Below are positions 32,725 to 40,298 of a DNA stretch of 64,000 bases, piece after piece. This DNA comes from Nostoc sp. KVJ3 (GTDB taxonomy: Bacteria > Cyanobacteriota > Cyanobacteriia > Cyanobacteriales > Nostocaceae). Position 1 is the stretch's first letter; every line of letters starts with the position of its first letter. Under the pieces are notes generated by a model that saw only the letters and a list, made by a program, of their open reading frames with translations, was not told the origin of the DNA and ran no database searches. A program made the position numbers and the translations under genes. Location of the stretch: the NCBI RefSeq assembly GCF_026127265.1, contig NZ_WWFG01000002.1, positions 186,001 through 250,000 of the forward strand. Direction: 5' to 3'.

Positions 32725-34602
32725 ATGGCTCAGTTTCTACTTGAGACTGTTTGGCTAGTTCCTTCCTATGCCTTAATAGGTGGCTTGTTAGCCGTTCCTT
32801 GGTCGCCGGGGATCATTCGGAAAACCGGGCCAAGACCGGCGGGTTATATAAACTTGATGATGACATTTTTGGCGTTTGTCCATAGTGCGATCGCCTTACA
32901 AGCAACTTGGAATCAGCCAGCCCAAGAAGTATTTATTCCTTGGTTATCTACGGCTGGTTTAGACCTTACCATTGCTTTGGAAATATCCTCAGTTAGCGTC
33001 GGCGCTTTATGTGTGATTACTGGCTTGAATTTGTTGGCGCAGATTTATGCTATTGGTTACATGGAAATGGATTGGGGTTGGGGACGCTTCTATTCTTTAC
33101 TAGGATTATTTGAAGCGGGACTATGCGCCCTGGTTCTGTGTAATAACTTGTTTTTCAGCTATGTAATTTTGGAAGTCCTGACGCTGGGAACCTACCTATT
33201 AGTTGGCTTATGGTTTAGCCAGCCGTTGGTAGTCACAGGTGCAAGAGACGCTTTCTTAACCAAGCGGGTGGGAGACTTATTTTTGCTGATGGGCGTGTTG
33301 GCATTATGGCCCCTCGCCGGAACTTGGAGTTATCCAGAACTAGCTAAGTGGGCGGCGACTGCTAATGTTAACCCGACAACAATAGCACTGGTAAGTTTAG
33401 CTTTAATTGCCGGGCCAATGGGTAAATGTGCCCAGTTCCCCCTACATCTGTGGTTGGATGAAGCAATGGAAGGCCCAGTTCCCAGTACGATTTTACGGAA
33501 CTCGGTAGTAGTTGCTAGTGGTGCATGGGTGCTGATTAAACTGCAACCGGTGTTAAGCCTATCGCCCATAGTTTCCTCTGCAATGGTAGCTATTGGGGTA
33601 GTGACGGCAGTTGGTGCTTCTTTAATTGCGATCGCTCAAATCGACCTTAAACGCTGCCAATCCTATTCTGTCAGCGCATACATGGGTTTAGTATTCATCG
33701 CTGTGGGAACGCAACAAGACGAAGCGGCACTGTTGTTAGTACTCACCCATGCTATATCCGCAGCCCTATTGGTGATGAGTACTGGGGGAATTATTTGGAA
33801 TAGCATTACCCAAGATGTTACCCAATTGGGCGGATTATGGACACGTCGCCCGATTTCAGCCATAGCCTTTATTGTCGGCACTTTGGGGTTAATTGGTTTT
33901 CCACCACTCGGTAGCTTTTGGGCGTTAGTGAAACTAGCAGATGGATTGTGGGAAACGCAACCGTTGTTAGTGGGAGTAGTGATAACGGTAAACGCTTTGA
34001 CAGCAGTGAGTTTAACCAGAGAATTTGGTTTAATTTTTGGTGGTAAAGCGACACAAATGAGTCAGCGATCGCCTGAAGCACACTGGCCGATGGTTTTGCC
34101 AATGGTAATCTTACTAGCCTTTAGTCTCCATCTTCCTTTAGTGTTGCAAAGCTTATCACTTTTACCCGATTGGGCAAGTCTCAATAAAGATGTCGTCCTA
34201 CTTTTAATATGGTCGAGTATTTCCGGTTGCAGTATTACTGGGGTGGTTTATTTAGGCAATATTCCTAAACCAATTCGCCTCCCTTGGAAAGGTTTACAAG
34301 ACTTGTTCGCATACGACTTTTACACCCCCAAACTTTATCGGATAACCATTATTTTTGGCGTTGCCAAAATTTCCCAACTTGCCGATATGATTGACCGCTT
34401 TGTAGTCGATGGCATCGTTAATTTGGTTGGTTTATTTTCGCTATTGGGTGGTGAAAGTTTAAAATACAGCACCTCTGGACAAACCCAATTTTATGCCTTC
34501 ACCATCTTAATAGGAGTTAGCGTTTTAGGGATGTGGGTAGCTTGGCCATTTTGGGGAGTCCAGTTTTTAAATGTGATTTCTCAAATTTCGACAGTTGGGT
34601 AG
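32725..34602 (+). CDS. ndhF4: NDH-1 CO2-uptake subunit NdhF4 type (proton-pumping subunit 5-like)
   Basis: 625-residue multi-pass membrane protein of the NuoL/NdhF antiporter-like family. Conserved core: YGMEMDWGWGRFYSLLGLFEAGL-type segment (seen as YMEMDWGWGRFYS), ARDAFLTKRVGDLF, GKCAQFPLHLWLDEAMEGP and STILRNSVVVASGAWVL, with the functional lysines and glutamates. The N-terminal LVPSYALIGGLLAVPWSPGI and PRPAGYINL are typical of the specialised F3/F4 proteins of CO2-converting NDH-1 complexes rather than respiratory NdhF1. ATG 32725 follows GAGGTGAG. F4 rather than F3 is preferred because no cupS gene follows the cluster. Confidence 0.88.
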   Translation: MAQFLLETVWLVPSYALIGGLLAVPWSPGIIRKTGPRPAGYINLMMTFLAFVHSAIALQATWNQPAQEVFIPWLSTAGLDLTIALEISSVSVGALCVITGLNLLAQIYAIGYMEMDWGWGRFYSLLGLFEAGLCALVLCNNLFFSYVILEVLTLGTYLLVGLWFSQPLVVTGARDAFLTKRVGDLFLLMGVLALWPLAGTWSYPELAKWAATANVNPTTIALVSLALIAGPMGKCAQFPLHLWLDEAMEGPVPSTILRNSVVVASGAWVLIKLQPVLSLSPIVSSAMVAIGVVTAVGASLIAIAQIDLKRCQSYSVSAYMGLVFIAVGTQQDEAALLLVLTHAISAALLVMSTGGIIWNSITQDVTQLGGLWTRRPISAIAFIVGTLGLIGFPPLGSFWALVKLADGLWETQPLLVGVVITVNALTAVSLTREFGLIFGGKATQMSQRSPEAHWPMVLPMVILLAFSLHLPLVLQSLSLLPDWASLNKDVVLLLIWSSISGCSITGVVYLGNIPKPIRLPWKGLQDLFAYDFYTPKLYRITIIFGVAKISQLADMIDRFVVDGIVNLVGLFSLLGGESLKYSTSGQTQFYAFTILIGVSVLGMWVAWPFWGVQFLNVISQISTVG

Positions 34603-34634
34603 CAGTCAATATAGTTCGGAACAGCCCAAAACAC

Positions 34635-34662
34635 TTGTAGAGACGGCGATTTATCGCGTCTC
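34635..34662. repeat. GAGACGGCGATTTATCGCGTCTC hairpin after ndhF4
   Basis: A single unit of the TGTAGAGACG hairpin family, 32 bases after the ndhF4 stop. It could separate or process the ndhF4 and carbonic anhydrase messages. Confidence 0.7.
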
Positions 34663-34763
34663 AAAAACCCAAAAATGTTGCCATTAGCCCTTAACCCAAG
34701 CGTATTGGGGTAGCACTAACTATCTTACTCAAAGTTAACAGTTTAATATTGCAAGATAATTCC

Positions 34764-35486
34764 ATGAGCAGACAACATCCCCAAATCAATCTTTCCAGAA
34801 GAAGTTTATTCAAGTTTGGTGCAGGTGCGATCGGTACAGGTATATTGACAGTCGGACTTGGCTCAAACTTGCTTGCAGCCGAAACAGCCCCAGCAGCGCC
34901 AGCAGAAGAAGAAGTCACTCCCGATAAGGCATTACAAGAATTATTAGATGGGAATGATAGATTTGTTAAAAGAAAACGGAAAAATCCTCACCAAAGCTAT
35001 ACACGTTTAGTTGAAGTTGCCAAAGGTCAAAAGCCCTTTGCTTCTGTTTTAGGTTGTGCAGATTCACGAGTGCCTTCAGAGATTGTCTTTGACCAAGGAC
35101 TTGGAGATTTATTTGTCTGCCGTGTCGCTGGTAATATTGCAACGCCAGAAGAAATTGGTAGCCTAGAATTTGGCAGCTTAGTATTAGGCTCTAAAGTCAT
35201 CATGGTCGTAGGACATAAAAGATGTGGTGCGGTAGATGCCGCCATCAAAGGCGCTCAAGTACCAGGGCAAATTGGAAGTTTATTGGCAGCAATTAAACCA
35301 AGTGTAGAAAGCTCAAAAGGACAATCAGGCGATAAGGTAGAAAACGCTTGTAAAGCAAATGTTTTGAGTCAAGTTAAAAAGTTGAAATCATCCACAGTTT
35401 TATCTGAGTTAATCAGTGCAGAAAAGTTAAAAATAGTCGGAGCTTATTACGATTTAGATACTGGTAAAATAAGTATACTCAATTAG
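34764..35486 (+). CDS. ecaB: Tat-exported beta-carbonic anhydrase (EcaB-like)
   Basis: 240 residues. A twin-arginine signal (LSRRSLFKFGAGAIG, hydrophobic TGILTVGLGSNLLA, cleavage near AA-E) targets it to periplasm or thylakoid lumen. The catalytic domain has the beta-CA zinc ligands and dyad: GCADSRVPSEIVFDQGLGDLF (cysteine, Asp-Arg pair), RVAGN, and VVGHKRCGAVDAA (histidine and cysteine). It interconverts CO2 and bicarbonate. ATG 34764 is preferred over TTG 34749. It sits between ndhF4 and ndhD4, 161 bp after the first and 166 bp before the second. EcaB of Synechocystis is reported as thylakoid-located and associated with Cup proteins, which fits this position. Confidence 0.92.
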   Translation: MSRQHPQINLSRRSLFKFGAGAIGTGILTVGLGSNLLAAETAPAAPAEEEVTPDKALQELLDGNDRFVKRKRKNPHQSYTRLVEVAKGQKPFASVLGCADSRVPSEIVFDQGLGDLFVCRVAGNIATPEEIGSLEFGSLVLGSKVIMVVGHKRCGAVDAAIKGAQVPGQIGSLLAAIKPSVESSKGQSGDKVENACKANVLSQVKKLKSSTVLSELISAEKLKIVGAYYDLDTGKISILN

Positions 35487-35652
35487 CTTCTTTGTCATTT
35501 AAACCTCATTTCTAGGTGGAACCTAAAAATGCATCTCATTAAGGATCCACCGTCAATTATAAAGATGCCAGCCCCGGAATTTCTATTTCCAGTCTCCGAC
35601 TGGAAACTAGGAGTAATTTTAAATTAACCATTTTGTAAAATCCCAAATTACC

Positions 35653-37149
35653 ATGTTAAGTGTTTTGATTTGGCTCCCAATTTTCGCCGCCGCTCTTATA
35701 GCAATATTACCTGCAAGTATCCCAAATCATCGGATTCGTTTAACAGCATTAATTTTCTCAGGTTTAGTTCTTTTTTGGAACCTGTTTATCTTGCTAAAAT
35801 TTGATATCAGCAATCCAGAAATGCAATTTAAAGAATATTTACCCTGGAATGAAACCCTTGGCTTGAGTTATCAAATAGGCGTTGATGGGCTTTCTATATT
35901 AATGTTGGTGTTAAATAGTCTACTCACATGGATTTCTATTTACAGCAGCAGTAAAGAAACTCAACGTCCCCGGCTGTTCTACTCCATGATTTTATTAGTG
36001 AGTGGTGGAGTTGCAGGTGCTTTTCTCGCTGAAAATTTGCTGCTATTCTTCCTATTCTACGAACTAGAATTAATCCCCTTCTACTTACTAATTTCTATTT
36101 GGGGAGGAGCAAAACGGGGCTATGCCGGAATTAAATTCCTGATTTATACTGCTGTTTCGGGAGCATTAATTCTGGCGACATTCTTGGGTATGGTGTGGCT
36201 GAGTGGTTCTACCAATTTTGCTTTTGATGCATTCTCTACAGAAAATCTGTCAACAACTAAACAAATCCTTTTACTAGCAGGAATAGTATTAGGTTTTGGC
36301 ATTAAAATTCCCTTAGTTCCCTTCCATACTTGGCTACCTGATGCTTATGTTGAAGCTTCAGCACCAATCGCCATTCTTCTCGGTGGCGTGTTGGCGAAGC
36401 TGGGAACTTATGGATTGCTGCGATTTGGATTGGGGATGTTTCCCGATGCTTGGAGCATTATTGCACCGACTCTGGCAATTTGGGGAGCAATCAGCGCTAT
36501 CTATGGGGCAGTAGTTGCGATCGCTCAAAAAGACATCAAGCGCATGGTAGCATACAGTTCTGTTGGTCACATGGGCTATATCTTGCTAGGTGCTGCCGCC
36601 AGTACACCCTTAGCACTCGTTGGTGCAGTCGCTCAAATGTTTAGTCACGGTCTAATTCTGGCAATCCTCTTCCACTTGGTGGGAGTTGTAGAAGCCAAAG
36701 TTGGTACGCGGGAGTTAGATAAACTCAACGGTTTGATGAGTCCGATACGCGGTTTACCCCTAATTAGCGCCTTACTGGTTTTAAGTGGAATGGCGAGTGC
36801 TGGTATTCCCGGTTTAACAGGATTCATTGCCGAATTTATCGTCTTTCAAGGTAGCTTTTCTGCCTTCCCTATCCCGACTATTTTGTGTGTAGTCGCTAGT
36901 GGATTAACCGCAGTTTATTTTGTCATTCTCCTCAACCGCACTTGTTTTGGCAGACTCGATAACTTCGCCTACTATCCCAAAGTCCTTTGGTCTGAGAAAA
37001 TCCCAGCTTTAATTTTGGCAGCTTTTATCATCTTTTTGGGAGTACAACCCACTTGGTTAGTGCGTTGGAGTGAATCTACAACTACAACAATGGTGGCTGC
37101 AATTCCCTCCATAGAAAAAACCGTAATCTCTGAAGTAGCCCTGAAATAG
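35653..37149 (+). CDS. ndhD4: NDH-1 CO2-uptake subunit NdhD4 type (proton-pumping subunit 4-like)
   Basis: 498 residues, about 14 membrane segments, NuoM/NdhD family. Signatures: NETLGLSYQIGVDGLSILM, FLFYELELIPFYLLISIWGG with the essential glutamate, GIKIPLVPFHTWLPDAYVEA, and AQKDIKRMVAYSSVGHMGYI with the conserved lysine. It forms the distal proton channel of the NDH-1MS/MS' complex together with NdhF. It is followed, after a repeat tract, by the Cup protein gene, the standard F-D-Cup order. D4 versus D3 is assigned by context only. Confidence 0.9.
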   Translation: MLSVLIWLPIFAAALIAILPASIPNHRIRLTALIFSGLVLFWNLFILLKFDISNPEMQFKEYLPWNETLGLSYQIGVDGLSILMLVLNSLLTWISIYSSSKETQRPRLFYSMILLVSGGVAGAFLAENLLLFFLFYELELIPFYLLISIWGGAKRGYAGIKFLIYTAVSGALILATFLGMVWLSGSTNFAFDAFSTENLSTTKQILLLAGIVLGFGIKIPLVPFHTWLPDAYVEASAPIAILLGGVLAKLGTYGLLRFGLGMFPDAWSIIAPTLAIWGAISAIYGAVVAIAQKDIKRMVAYSSVGHMGYILLGAAASTPLALVGAVAQMFSHGLILAILFHLVGVVEAKVGTRELDKLNGLMSPIRGLPLISALLVLSGMASAGIPGLTGFIAEFIVFQGSFSAFPIPTILCVVASGLTAVYFVILLNRTCFGRLDNFAYYPKVLWSEKIPALILAAFIIFLGVQPTWLVRWSESTTTTMVAAIPSIEKTVISEVALK

Positions 37150-37167
37150 AAAATACATCAAAACACT

Positions 37168-37269
37168 TGTAGAGACGGCGATTTATCGCGTCTCAAAATC
37201 TATTCCCCCAAACGCGATTTATCGCGTCTCAAAATTTATCCCCCAGACGCGATTTATCGCGTCTCTACA
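37168..37269. repeat. Three tandem GCGATTTATCGCGTCTC hairpin units between ndhD4 and cupB
   Basis: Three consecutive ~35-bp units of the CGCGATTTATCGCGTCTC hairpin, bounded by TGTAGAGACG on the left and CGTCTCTACA on the right, fill the 134-bp gap. The whole tract can fold as one long stem or three hairpins, and would lie in the operon mRNA. Confidence 0.85.
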
Positions 37270-37283
37270 AATTTACGATTACC

Positions 37284-38591
37284 ATGACAGCAATTAAAAC
37301 AGCAATTAAATTACCACCTTCCAGACATGAATTTGCTGAAGTAATTCATCGCTTAGAAGCAGGTGGGGCAATGTTACCCGATACTCCAGAAAATTTGATG
37401 CAAATCATCGGTTTATATAAAGCCTATGCTGTGCCGATGGATTTTTACTGGCGTGACCTGCTTTATATTGCCGAACGCGAATTTTTAAACCCGCTTCCTT
37501 TCTTTAAATACTTCTTACCCAAAGAGTATTTAGAACTACATAATCATTATGCTGGCGATGATGCCGATTTACGAATTTGGCGCGGCGAAGCTACTGCACA
37601 TCCCGAACTTTTGGCATTTATTGAGAAGGGTGAAACTTTCAAAATGCCAAAGTTATTGCATCACTTATTCCACGATCGCATTAACATGGAGTTTGCTGAA
37701 GCTTGTATGCGGGCGATGTTGTGGCACAGAGGCATGGGTGGACAATTTGATCCTTACCTAGATTCAGACGAATACAAAGCCAACGCTGACCGAGCAATCA
37801 AAGCTTATTTCCAAGGGAACCCAGTCATGCTGGGACTTTACAAGCTGTTCCCCGATATGTTTTTAGAACAGTGCCGCCAGATGTCATACTACGCTAATCT
37901 GGGCTTATTCTGGGAAATCATGGCCCCAGTATTCTTTGAAATGTCCGATCGCTATGACGAAGGTACTATTAGCAGCGTCCCAGAGGCAATGAGCTTCATA
38001 GTTAATGGTATATTTGCGATCGCAGGTCGTCCCATTTACCATCACGTTTATATTCGTGGACAATACTACGAAATTGTCCCCAAATCCAAGGGTTTTATGT
38101 GGCTATATGAAGCTGCATTACCTTATGTAGAAGCAGTTTTCTACCGCACTGCACCCTTTCGGGGGACAAAATCTTATAATGCTCAAGCGCGTCAAGTACC
38201 AGAAGACCAGAAAGACTTTCACTATGGTATTCTTTACGCTGATGTATTCCCAGTGGGTACTGCTGGCATTCCCCCGACATTATTAATGCAAGATATGCTG
38301 CATTTTTTGCCCCCATATCTTATTGATTACTACAGCCAACATTGCCGGGGTGAAGAAGATATGTTGATTCAATTGGGAGTTAGTTTTCAACGGTCAATGT
38401 ATTGCGTCACTTCTGCGGTAATTCAAGCCTTGCGAACTGCACTTTTATATCCTTTAGATGACCCCAATCCCAAGCATTTACAAGCTAATCGAGATTTTTT
38501 TGAAATGCAGCTAAATCGCTTTACTCGACCAGATTACAATATTCGTGATGCTGCTCGTTTAGGGAGTATTCAAAGTCAAGATTATAGATAA
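37284..38591 (+). CDS. cupB: CO2 hydration protein, CupB (ChpX) type
   Basis: 435-residue cyanobacteria-specific protein that binds the NdhD/NdhF module of specialised NDH-1 and converts CO2 to bicarbonate using electron-transport energy. The sequence from MPDFYWRDLLYIAEREFLNP-like segment (read as VPMDFYWRDLLYIAEREFL) through LLHHLFHDRINMEFAEACMRAMLWHRGMGG, in short pieces LLHHLFHDRINMEFAEA and MLWHRGMGGQFDPYL, is strongly diagnostic; His and Arg in these motifs are candidate zinc-site residues. A CupA (inducible) identity is not excluded, but the lack of a following cupS gene favours CupB. Confidence 0.88.
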   Translation: MTAIKTAIKLPPSRHEFAEVIHRLEAGGAMLPDTPENLMQIIGLYKAYAVPMDFYWRDLLYIAEREFLNPLPFFKYFLPKEYLELHNHYAGDDADLRIWRGEATAHPELLAFIEKGETFKMPKLLHHLFHDRINMEFAEACMRAMLWHRGMGGQFDPYLDSDEYKANADRAIKAYFQGNPVMLGLYKLFPDMFLEQCRQMSYYANLGLFWEIMAPVFFEMSDRYDEGTISSVPEAMSFIVNGIFAIAGRPIYHHVYIRGQYYEIVPKSKGFMWLYEAALPYVEAVFYRTAPFRGTKSYNAQARQVPEDQKDFHYGILYADVFPVGTAGIPPTLLMQDMLHFLPPYLIDYYSQHCRGEEDMLIQLGVSFQRSMYCVTSAVIQALRTALLYPLDDPNPKHLQANRDFFEMQLNRFTRPDYNIRDAARLGSIQSQDYR

Positions 38592-38600
38592 AAGATCCCC

Positions 38601-38634
38601 AACCACCCTTAAAAAAAGCAGGGTGGTTTCATTT
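38601..38634 (+). terminator. Terminator of the CO2-uptake operon
   Basis: AACCACCCT pairs with AGGGTGGTT across a 10-base A-rich loop, followed by TCATTTTC, starting 9 bases after the cupB stop. Confidence 0.75.
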
Positions 38635-38645
38635 TCTAAATCTAA

Positions 38646-39047
38646 GAGGTTGTTTGAAAAGTGATATCAGGTATGATTTTTTCCCTCCCTTAATCCCCCC
38701 GATGTATTGGGGGAAACAATAAAATCAAGTCCCCTCCCCTTTCTAAGTTTACTCTGTACCCTTAATTGGCCCCATTGCCGCGGAAAACAATAAAATCAAG
38801 TCCCCTCCCCTTTATAAGGCTACGGTGTACACACAAGTTGAATTACCCCCCTTAATCCCCCCTTGTAAAGGGGGGAAACCGGAAAATCTTGTTCCCTCCC
38901 CTTTATAAGGGGAGGGTTAGGGTGGGGTAATTCGAGAACTTGTAGTGATTCGATAACTTGTGTGTACACCGTAGCCTTTATAAGGGGAGGGTTAGGGTGG
39001 GGTGAAAGAATATTTGATACATCCATCACGACTTTTCAAACATCCTC
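38646..39047. repeat. Miniature element with GAGGTTGTTTGAAAAGT ends and TAA target duplication
   Basis: Ends GAGGTTGTTTGAAAAGT (38646-38662) and ACTTTTCAAACATCCTC (39031-39047) are flanked by TAA on both sides (38643-38645, 39048-39050). It is inserted exactly at the acsF stop; the terminal C plus the duplicated TA re-creates the TAG codon. The body has CCCCTCCCCTTTATAAGG-type runs and contains a second element at 38818-38976. It fills the convergent spacer between cupB and acsF. Confidence 0.88.
38818..38976. repeat. 159-bp element nested inside the previous one, 22-bp perfect termini, 7-bp duplication
   Basis: Perfect 22-bp terminal inverted repeats (38818-38839 starting GGCTACGGTGTACAC; 38955-38976) are flanked by the direct repeat TTTATAA (38811-38817 and 38977-38983). 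Removing the element and one TTTATAA restores the palindrome CCCCTTTATAAGGGG. Confidence 0.9.
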
Positions 39048-40102
39048 TAACGCACAGTTTCCCGCAAAGCCTCAGCATCAACAGGTTTAATCAGGTAAAC
39101 TAACAGTAGATTCCAAACAATTGCTGCAATCAAAGGTAATTTGCGAATCAGCTTCACAACTTTGGGCGCAGAACTGTTCTCAATCTCTGCGATTTTCATG
39201 TTGTAACCCGCACAGCGTTGCAGACGTGGGAAAAACTGGGGATGTTCGGTATTCAACATCACAGGAAAAGCCCGTCCCGCAGTTTCATTAGTGTTACAGA
39301 CAACTGCACGGTCAAATTCCGTCGCATCAAGTCCTAATGAGGTGTAAAAACCAGCCCGTTCATGAACTGTCAAGGTGTGGGTAGCAAATACCGATAACAA
39401 GAAAAAGCGACTCCACAGCCTAGCTTTCCAGTTGTTCCACAGTTGCGGTTGAGAACGTAAAAGCGCTTTGAATATATCCCCGTGGCGGTTTTCGTCCTGA
39501 CACCAACTCTCAAAATATTGGAAGATGGGGTAAAACTGGTTTTCTGGGTGCTTTTCTAGGTGTCTGTAGATAATAATGTAACGCCAGTAGCCGATTTTTT
39601 CTGATAAGTAAACGGTGTAGAGTACCCACTCAATTGGGAAAAACGTATAGGTGCGGGTTTTAGTAACATTACCTAAATCTAGGGAGAGTTTAAAATCGCC
39701 CATTGCTTTGTTGAGAAATCCGGCGTGGCGAGCTTCATCACGCGCCATCAGTTGAAATATTTCCGCTAGCAGTGGACTGCGATTTTTCAGCTTGCGGGAT
39801 AATTCTTTGAATAGCAAAAAGCCGGAAAACTCAGAAATACAAGAGCGTTCCAAATACTCAATAAATGCCTGTCTTGCTTCACCCTCAATGTGTTCCCAAG
39901 ACTGGTTAAACACCTCATCCCGAACAAAATGATGACGGTTGTAGTCTGTCCGCATTTCTGCCAGCATTGCCTTTAACTCCGTCTCCTGAGCAGACAAATC
40001 CAGGTTGGCAGCAGTTTCAAAATCTGTAGTATAAAACCTGGGGGTGAGTACAGTTTCTTTGCTGGGAGTTTTAATTTCTGGCTTGGGTAGGGTATTAACC
40101 AT
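39047..40102 (-). CDS. acsF: Mg-protoporphyrin IX monomethyl ester oxidative cyclase (aerobic)
   Basis: Diiron oxygenase that forms the fifth ring of chlorophyll (ChlA/AcsF). 351 residues. Starts MVNTLPKPEIKTPSKETVL and LTPRFYTTDF as in all cyanobacterial AcsF. Iron-ligand motifs: EFSGFLLFKE, ARDEARHAGF and CQDENRHGDIF. C-terminal hydrophobic segment LPLIAAIVWNLLLVYLI. The frame is open six codons further (40120) but the family N-terminus fixes 40102. Cyanobacteria often have two isoforms for high and low oxygen; which one this is cannot be told. The stop codon is shared with the edge of a miniature element. Confidence 0.94.
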   Translation of the reverse strand: MVNTLPKPEIKTPSKETVLTPRFYTTDFETAANLDLSAQETELKAMLAEMRTDYNRHHFVRDEVFNQSWEHIEGEARQAFIEYLERSCISEFSGFLLFKELSRKLKNRSPLLAEIFQLMARDEARHAGFLNKAMGDFKLSLDLGNVTKTRTYTFFPIEWVLYTVYLSEKIGYWRYIIIYRHLEKHPENQFYPIFQYFESWCQDENRHGDIFKALLRSQPQLWNNWKARLWSRFFLLSVFATHTLTVHERAGFYTSLGLDATEFDRAVVCNTNETAGRAFPVMLNTEHPQFFPRLQRCAGYNMKIAEIENSSAPKVVKLIRKLPLIAAIVWNLLLVYLIKPVDAEALRETVR

Positions 40103-40298
40103 ATATAGTGCGGTAAGCAAGTAAATAGTCCTATAGTTATCAAGTTATAATAAATATGATTATTTTGCTAGACCTCTTTACAATCTTTCAGTAAAGCAGG
40201 AAATGCCCGATCTACTAGATTCGCTCAGGCACTGACGGAAAGGATAAGGCTAAAATAGCCCAACGCGCCAACAGCATCAATTACGGTTCAAACCCTTA

